A DNA stretch of 40,926 bases, from positions 1 to 40,926 of the forward strand of contig JABFXN010000178.1 of the NCBI GenBank assembly GCA_013361705.1, given 5' to 3'. This DNA comes from Acidobacteriaceae bacterium. Lineage in GTDB: Bacteria > Acidobacteriota > Terriglobia > Terriglobales > Acidobacteriaceae. How positions within the stretch are numbered: the first letter of the stretch is position 1; the number at the start of each line of letters is the position of its first letter. Positions 35,233 through 40,926 of the stretch are shown here, piece by piece. The position numbers were made by a program, and so were the translations under genes. The notes beneath the pieces were generated by a model that worked only from the letters and a program-made list of their open reading frames with translations, did no database searches and was not told the DNA's origin.

Positions 35233-36210
35233 TTATTTCGCGGAGACCAGTACCATGCCGTCGGCGCCTTTGCCGGAGAAGATGCTCCTTACCTGCTCCT
35301 GTTTGGCCACGTCCAGCTCATCGATCGTTCCGGAGTGCAGGCTGGAGACAAAGGCACGTTTGCCGTCTTTGGTGATCACTACCGCCTGCGGGTATTCCCC
35401 TACCGGAATCACCTTCGTGACCTTCATCGTCGAGAGGTCCAGAAAAGCGACCTTATTGGCATGTACGAGACAAAGGATCAGGGTCTTGCCGTCGGGCGTG
35501 ATGGCGCCGCCGTAGCCGGAGGCCGGCAGCGGGACATAGTTTTTTACCTTATTGGTGGCGGTATCGATAACAGCGAGACGCGGTTCAACCTGGTCTGAGG
35601 TGAAGACGTACTTGCCATCGTTCGTAATGATGATGCGCTGTGTGTTCTTCGAGATCGGAATGATGGTAACAAGCTTCTTCGCATCGAGATCGAGCACCGA
35701 AACCGTGCCGGGGCCAACGTTCGCGGTGTAGGCGTGGTGGCCATCCGGAGAGAGCACCAGCATGTGCGATTCAGCCTGGCCAGTCGGGATGGAATAAAGC
35801 ACCTTATAGGTCTTGGGATCGATGGCGGTGATGCTCTGATCGATCTCGGTGGTCACCCACAGGACATTGCGGTGCGTGTCATAGACGGGCTTGTGCGGAC
35901 GTACACCGTGACCGAAATTGATGGTGTGGATGATCTTGTGGCTGGCCACATCAACCACCTGAATCTCCGCGCCGTCGGTGCCTGGCTTGCCGACACCGGC
36001 ACTGCCGTACATGGGAACGAAGGCGATTTTGCCGTCGGGCGTGGTGGTGATCTCGTGGCCTGTGACACCGTTCTCGGGAATCGTGTCGATGACCTTGCCG
36101 GCCACCGTATCGATATAGGTGAGGCTCCGGTCCGTCTGATTGGTGACCAGGAGGGTGGACTGGGCCAGGGCAGAGGTAGCGAAGAGAGTGGCGGCAAGTG
36201 CGATTTTCAT
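35233..36210 (-). CDS. Exported YVTN-type beta-propeller protein
   Basis: Signal MKIALAATLFATSALAQ; repeated VIDTIPENGVTGHEITTTPDGKIAFVP, YSIPTGQAESHMLVLSPDGHHAYTAN. Start set at 36210; the ORF track start at 36372 runs into a repeat. Confidence 0.85.
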   Translation of the reverse strand: MKIALAATLFATSALAQSTLLVTNQTDRSLTYIDTVAGKVIDTIPENGVTGHEITTTPDGKIAFVPMYGSAGVGKPGTDGAEIQVVDVASHKIIHTINFGHGVRPHKPVYDTHRNVLWVTTEIDQSITAIDPKTYKVLYSIPTGQAESHMLVLSPDGHHAYTANVGPGTVSVLDLDAKKLVTIIPISKNTQRIIITNDGKYVFTSDQVEPRLAVIDTATNKVKNYVPLPASGYGGAITPDGKTLILCLVHANKVAFLDLSTMKVTKVIPVGEYPQAVVITKDGKRAFVSSLHSGTIDELDVAKQEQVRSIFSGKGADGMVLVSAK

Positions 36211-36253
36211 GGCAGGCAAGGATAGCAGGAAAGCCGAAGTATTTGCCGCTCCG

Positions 36254-36361
36254 GCATTTTCCCTGTGGGTGCTGCGTGGGCTTCCGCATCTATGGGCGTT
36301 TTCCGCAATGAAAACGCCACAGCACGCCTCTTCCCGGGATACCCAGCAACAGGGAAAATGC
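36254..36361 (-). repeat. Structured repeat, family C copy 2, upstream of the YVTN gene
   Basis: gcattttccctgt/acagggaaaatgc 13-bp terminal inverted repeat; internal ggcgttttc-cgcaat-gaaaacgcc hairpin (36295-36318). Confidence 0.8.
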
Positions 36362-36399
36362 GACTCGAGCATTTATAGTGGGCCATCGAGGAGTTTGCC

Positions 36400-38406
36400 A
36401 TGAAGTGGTTTGCCGCAGCCGCGCTGGGTTGCACTCTGCTGCCATTTTCCGCCGCCGCCCAGCAAGGTGCGCGGGTTCAGGACATCGACAAGTCGCTTTC
36501 GCCGTGCAACGACTTCGACAATTATGCCAATGGGCTGTGGCGGAAGCAGAATCCGATGCCTGCGATCCAGACTTCCTGGGCACTGCGGACCGTCACCCAG
36601 GAAGAGACCACCGCGAAACTGCGCGGCCTGCTGGATGAAGCTTCCTCAAAGAAGCAGGCGGCGGGTAGCACCGAACAACTCATCGGCGACTTCTATGGCG
36701 CGTGTATGGACGAGGCGGCAGTCAATGCCGCGGGCCTGAAGCCGCTGCAGCCGGCGTTGGCGCGCATCGATGCCATCAAGGACACTCGCGGTGTGCAGAC
36801 GATGATCGTCGATCTGATGAAGGTTGGCGTTCGGGCTCCGCTCGATATCAGTTCATCGCAGGATGCACATGCTCCTCTGGACACCATCGCCGAGATCTCC
36901 ATCCGCGGCCTCGGCCTGCCCGACCGGGATTACTATCTGCGCAATGAGCCTCGGTACAAGGAGATTCGTGAGAAGTACACCGCTCACGTAGAGTCGATGT
37001 TCAAGCTCGCGGGCTACAGCGAGATCCAGGCGAAGGAAGCAACGGATGCCGTGCTGAAGATCGAGACTAAGCTGGCGGAAGCGCGGCTGTCGCGCGTGGA
37101 GCTGCGCGAGCCGAAGAATACCGACCATCCGATGCAGTTCGGCAACCTCACGAAGCAGTACGCAGGCTTCGACTGGGTGGCCACATATAAGGCACTGAAT
37201 GTTCCTCAGGGCAAGCTGAATCTCAGCCAGCCCAAGCTGACTGCGGCCTTCCTCACGGAGCTGAAACAGACGCCTGTCGGTGAGTGGAAGGCTTATCTGC
37301 GCTGGATGGTGTTGCACGCCGATGCAGCCTACCTGCCCACGACGTTTGTCGATGAGAACTTCCATTTCTTCGGAACGGTGATGACCGGGGTGAAGGAGCA
37401 GCGGCCGCGGTGGCAGCGCTGCTCTCGCCTGGTGGATTCCCAACTTGGCGAAGCACTGGGTAAGAAGTATGTCGAGGTGTACTTCTCGCCAGAGGCGAAA
37501 GCCCGTGCGCGTGAGATGGCAGTCAATATCGCCGAGCAGTTGAAGCTGAGCATTACCAGCAATGACTGGATGACGCAGGCAACCAAGGCTAAGGCCCTGG
37601 AGAAAGTAGCCGCTCTGAATATCAAGGTCGGGTATCCCGACAAATGGAAGGACTACTCCAGCGTGAAGGTCACGCGCGCCGACTTCCTGTCGGATGTGAT
37701 GTCGACGCAGGCCTTCGCGGTGCGCGACGATCTGGGGCGGATCGGCAAGCCACTGGACCGTGGCCGCTGGGATATGACTCCGCCCACGATGAACGCCTAT
37801 TACAACCCGCAGATGAATGAGGTGGTTGTACCGGCAGGATACCTACAGCCACCGGGCTTCAATCCGAAAGGCATCGACGCCATCAACTATGGCGCAATTG
37901 GAGTCACGATTGGCCACGAGATCAGCCACGGCGTGGACGATGAGGGTGCGCAGTTTGCCGCCGATGGATCGCTGACGATGTGGTGGACGCCGGAGGACTT
38001 TGAAAAGTTCAAGACCAAGACGGCATGCACGACGCAGCAGTACGACAGCTACTTCATCGAGCCGGGCATTCATCACAACGGAAAGCTGGTGACAGGCGAG
38101 GCCTTGGGCGACCTGGGCGGCGTAAACCTGGCCCTTCGGGCGTATGAGAAGTCGCGCGAGGGCAAGGGACCGGAAGCTACCGTCGACGGTCTGACGCCGG
38201 AACAGCAGTTCTTTTTGGCGGAGGCGCAGTGGCGTGGCGCCTTGGTAAGGCCCGAGGCGGCACGCAGCCAGGTGCAGGTGGACCCGCATCCGCTGGGCAA
38301 ATGGCGTGTGCTGGGTCCGTTATCGAACATGCCGGAATTTGAGAAGGCATGGGGGTGCAAGAAAGGGGACCCGATGGTGCGCGCAGAGACCTGCAAGGTC
38401 TGGTAG
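36400..38406 (+). CDS. M13 family metallopeptidase (neprilysin-like)
   Basis: DFDNYANGLW, NAYYNPQMNEVVVPAGYLQPPGF, zinc motif TIGHEISHGVDDEGAQF, GEALGDLGG. Confidence 0.93.
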   Translation: MKWFAAAALGCTLLPFSAAAQQGARVQDIDKSLSPCNDFDNYANGLWRKQNPMPAIQTSWALRTVTQEETTAKLRGLLDEASSKKQAAGSTEQLIGDFYGACMDEAAVNAAGLKPLQPALARIDAIKDTRGVQTMIVDLMKVGVRAPLDISSSQDAHAPLDTIAEISIRGLGLPDRDYYLRNEPRYKEIREKYTAHVESMFKLAGYSEIQAKEATDAVLKIETKLAEARLSRVELREPKNTDHPMQFGNLTKQYAGFDWVATYKALNVPQGKLNLSQPKLTAAFLTELKQTPVGEWKAYLRWMVLHADAAYLPTTFVDENFHFFGTVMTGVKEQRPRWQRCSRLVDSQLGEALGKKYVEVYFSPEAKARAREMAVNIAEQLKLSITSNDWMTQATKAKALEKVAALNIKVGYPDKWKDYSSVKVTRADFLSDVMSTQAFAVRDDLGRIGKPLDRGRWDMTPPTMNAYYNPQMNEVVVPAGYLQPPGFNPKGIDAINYGAIGVTIGHEISHGVDDEGAQFAADGSLTMWWTPEDFEKFKTKTACTTQQYDSYFIEPGIHHNGKLVTGEALGDLGGVNLALRAYEKSREGKGPEATVDGLTPEQQFFLAEAQWRGALVRPEAARSQVQVDPHPLGKWRVLGPLSNMPEFEKAWGCKKGDPMVRAETCKVW

Positions 38407-38427
38407 ACCTAAGACAGGGACATATTC

Positions 38428-39027
38428 ATGCGAAGTATCGGTATCTTTGGTGGAACCTTCGATCCTCCCCATTCGGGCCATATTGATGTAGCAAGAGCAG
38501 CAGCGGACAACTTTGCACTTTCCGAGGTCTGGTGGACTCCCGTGGGCCGCCAACCGTTGAAGACAACGCCGCCCCAGGCGTTTTATTCCCAGCGGCTGGC
38601 GATGGTACGCATGGTATGTAAAGCGGACTACCGCTTCGTTGCCAGCGGCGCCGACGCCCCGCGCGGCGATGGACAGCCGAATTTCACCATCGACCTGCTG
38701 CAGACACTGCGCGGAGATAATCCCGGTTGCAGTTGGTGGAATATCGTCGGTGCGGACAGCTTTCTTGACCTTCCCCGCTGGAAATACCCGGAGCAGCTTC
38801 TGAACTTTGCGCAATGGATCGTGGTCTCGCGCCCAGGTTTCGATCTTTCGCGGATTGAGGCCATGGGTCTGACCTCGGCACAACGATCACGCGTACATCT
38901 GTTGACCGATATTGAGGAACCCATCTCGGCAACGGATCTGCGCGATGCGCTGAAACGGGGTGAAAAGCCGGGAGCAGTGCCTCCGCCGGTACTTGGTTAC
39001 ATCGAAGAGCATGGGCTGTACAGATAG
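38428..39027 (+). CDS. nadD: Nicotinate-nucleotide adenylyltransferase
   Basis: MRSIGIFGGTFDPPHSGHIDVARAA; SATDLRDALKRG. Confidence 0.93.
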   Translation: MRSIGIFGGTFDPPHSGHIDVARAAADNFALSEVWWTPVGRQPLKTTPPQAFYSQRLAMVRMVCKADYRFVASGADAPRGDGQPNFTIDLLQTLRGDNPGCSWWNIVGADSFLDLPRWKYPEQLLNFAQWIVVSRPGFDLSRIEAMGLTSAQRSRVHLLTDIEEPISATDLRDALKRGEKPGAVPPPVLGYIEEHGLYR

Positions 39028-40084
39028 ACTGTCGAGTGTGAAGTGTCTCCTTGCCACACTGCTATTTGCACTCTGCTCTGCTGCCCTGTACGCCCAGGAT
39101 CCTGTACGTTTCTTCCAGTTCACCGACGCGCATCTGTTCGATGACGGCGATAAGCTTCCACGGGAAGAGGCGTTCAAGGTTGCCGCGGAGGATCGCCGTA
39201 GCTTCCGCTGGGCGATTGGGGCGATGAATGCCAGCGGCTTTCAGGCTGACTTTGCGGTCTTTACCGGTGACATGGGCCTGCTGAACGTGGACTTCTCGCA
39301 GTCGCGCTGTGCGGCGTCGCCAGTGCCGCTATCGCCGACGGGCCTGCCACCCTTCCGTCTGGATGCAGCCGTGGAGGAGGTGGCTGAGCTGCTGGCTCCG
39401 CTAAAAGTGCAGCGGATTTACTTTGTTGCGGGTAACAACGACGTGATCCATGAACGCATTGCCGACTCGGGGCGGTTTCCATGCTTTATGGCGCTGCTGC
39501 AGGAGCGCATAAAGACGAAGCACGGGCCCGAGGTGTATCCGCTGCTGACGAAGAATGCGTTCGTCATCCGCGGAGTTCGCTTCGCCGGCATGGACACGGT
39601 CAGCTTCAAAGCGAAGGAAAACTACGCAGCACCCTGTGCCATTGCGCCGGAACCGGTGAATTGCCCGAAGGAGCAGATTGCACTCATTGGGGACCTGGCT
39701 GACGACTCACCGCAGCCGCTGGTGATCTTCACGCATGAGCCGGACCTGATGGATCCGTTCCGCAAACATGCTGTGTGGGAGATTGATGAGACTTTGCGGA
39801 AGGATTGGGAGAAGACCGCCTGCGGGCCGAAGGTCATCGGCATCTTTGCCGGTCACTTCCATGATGGGTTGAAGACCAGCTATGCGGGTGCGGACAACAC
39901 GCTGGCGGTGAATCCTTGCGTTGCGGCAAAGACCCGGGTGGCGCCACCGTTAAGCGAAAAGAACCAGGTGGGCGAAGCGGAGCAGGCCCGGGGATTTTTG
40001 CGCGTCACGGTGAGCCCGGCCGGCATCCAGGGTGTAGAAGCTACGTGGTATGACACCAAGACTGTCGTACCACAGGCGCAGTGA
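39011..40084 (+). CDS. Exported metallophosphoesterase
   Basis: FFQFTDAHLFDDG, AVFTGDMG, VAGNNDV, FAGHFHDG calcineurin-like motifs; start at ATG 39011 overlapping the nadD end. Confidence 0.85.
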   Translation: MGCTDRLSSVKCLLATLLFALCSAALYAQDPVRFFQFTDAHLFDDGDKLPREEAFKVAAEDRRSFRWAIGAMNASGFQADFAVFTGDMGLLNVDFSQSRCAASPVPLSPTGLPPFRLDAAVEEVAELLAPLKVQRIYFVAGNNDVIHERIADSGRFPCFMALLQERIKTKHGPEVYPLLTKNAFVIRGVRFAGMDTVSFKAKENYAAPCAIAPEPVNCPKEQIALIGDLADDSPQPLVIFTHEPDLMDPFRKHAVWEIDETLRKDWEKTACGPKVIGIFAGHFHDGLKTSYAGADNTLAVNPCVAAKTRVAPPLSEKNQVGEAEQARGFLRVTVSPAGIQGVEATWYDTKTVVPQAQ

Positions 40085-40096
40085 AGGGGGAACAGG

Positions 40097-40561
40097 ATGC
40101 ACGAAGAGCGGATTGCATATTGGAAGGCCTTTCCGGAAGGCGTGAAGGCGCTGCAGCAGCTTGGGCACATTGTGGACAACAGCGGACTGGAACACAGCCT
40201 GCTGGAGCTGGTGAAGATGCGTTCTTCGCAGTTGAATGGATGCGCCTACTGTTTGGACATGCATAGCAAAGACGCTATGGCTGCCGGCGAGACCGCGCAG
40301 CGTCTGTTTGCCTTGAATGCATGGCGCGAGACGACGTTCTTCACTCCGCGCGAGCAGGCCGCACTGGCATGGACCGAGGCGATTACCAACATCCAGCAGG
40401 GACATGCTCCTGATGCCGTGTTCGCGCAGCTAAAGGCGCAGTTTACCGAGGACGAGATCGTGCGGCTGACCTTTGCGATTACGCAGATCAATAGTTGGAA
40501 CAGGCTCGCAATCGCGTTTCGTCCAACGGTCGGCAACTACCAACCCGCAAAACATGGCTAA
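40097..40561 (+). CDS. Carboxymuconolactone decarboxylase / AhpD-like protein
   Basis: LVKMRSSQLNGCAYCLDMHSKDAMAAGETAQRL (CxxC) and LAWTEAITNI. Confidence 0.9.
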   Translation: MHEERIAYWKAFPEGVKALQQLGHIVDNSGLEHSLLELVKMRSSQLNGCAYCLDMHSKDAMAAGETAQRLFALNAWRETTFFTPREQAALAWTEAITNIQQGHAPDAVFAQLKAQFTEDEIVRLTFAITQINSWNRLAIAFRPTVGNYQPAKHG

Positions 40562-40634
40562 GGAGTATTTACGCTGGCAGCCAACCGGCGAGATTGGGTA
40601 GGATGTCCTATCCTTGGGAATGTACTGAAGGAGG

Positions 40635-40926
40635 ATGATGGCAACGAACGAGAGCAAGCAGTTAGTTCTGGCCGCCGCAGAAGCGGCCGACAGCAAGAAG
40701 GCCGAGGACATCCGTATCCTGCAGCTCGATCCGTCCGAGAGCGGGTTGTGCGACTACTTCCTGATCTGCAATGGCACCAATGAACGCCAGAACGACGCAA
40801 TCTCCGATGAGATCGAACTGCAGTTGAAGAAGCAGTTCGGTGTCTATGCGAACTCCGTCGAGGGCCGCAGACAGGCGGAGTGGATCCTGATGGACTATGT
40901 GGACTTCATCGTCCACATCTTCTCTC
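40635..40926 (+). CDS. rsfS: Ribosome silencing factor RsfS (truncated by window end)
   Basis: AAEAADSKKAEDIRILQLDPSESGLCDYFLICNGTNERQNDAISDEIE...EGRRQAEWILMDYVDFIVHIFS; RBS gaaggagg. Confidence 0.9.
   Translation, partial: MMATNESKQLVLAAAEAADSKKAEDIRILQLDPSESGLCDYFLICNGTNERQNDAISDEIELQLKKQFGVYANSVEGRRQAEWILMDYVDFIVHIFS

Overview
This 40.9 kb window looks like an ordinary, densely coding chromosomal segment, probably from an Acidobacteriota (Terriglobia-like) genome; the lineage is inferred from protein style and repeat types. I support about 39 coding regions. They include phospholipase C, beta-carbonic anhydrase, a squalene-cyclase-like protein, an ECF sigma factor cluster, TrhO, LysR, an OmpR/CpxA-type two-component pair, LytS/LytTR with a TonB-dependent receptor, a serine hydrolase, DUF2975/XRE, ppa, DUF3147 proteins, AccD, PadR, a YVTN propeller, an M13 peptidase, NadD and partial RsfS. 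No rRNA, tRNA, CRISPR array, prophage, transposase or defence island was recognised. The most unusual material is: (1) a ~110-bp structured element present twice, each time 43-49 nt upstream of the probable start of an exported-protein gene in the same orientation, with compensatory changes in its terminal stem; (2) a DUF2975 gene split by one in-frame TAA that the ORF track does not show; (3) several families of intergenic palindromic or octameric repeats, one of which appears to have inserted in frame into a coding sequence; (4) a hairpin-rich ~290-nt region upstream of ppa; and (5) a small exported protein built from ~23-aa TGPNGQT repeats. Everything was read by eye, with no database search or folding computation.
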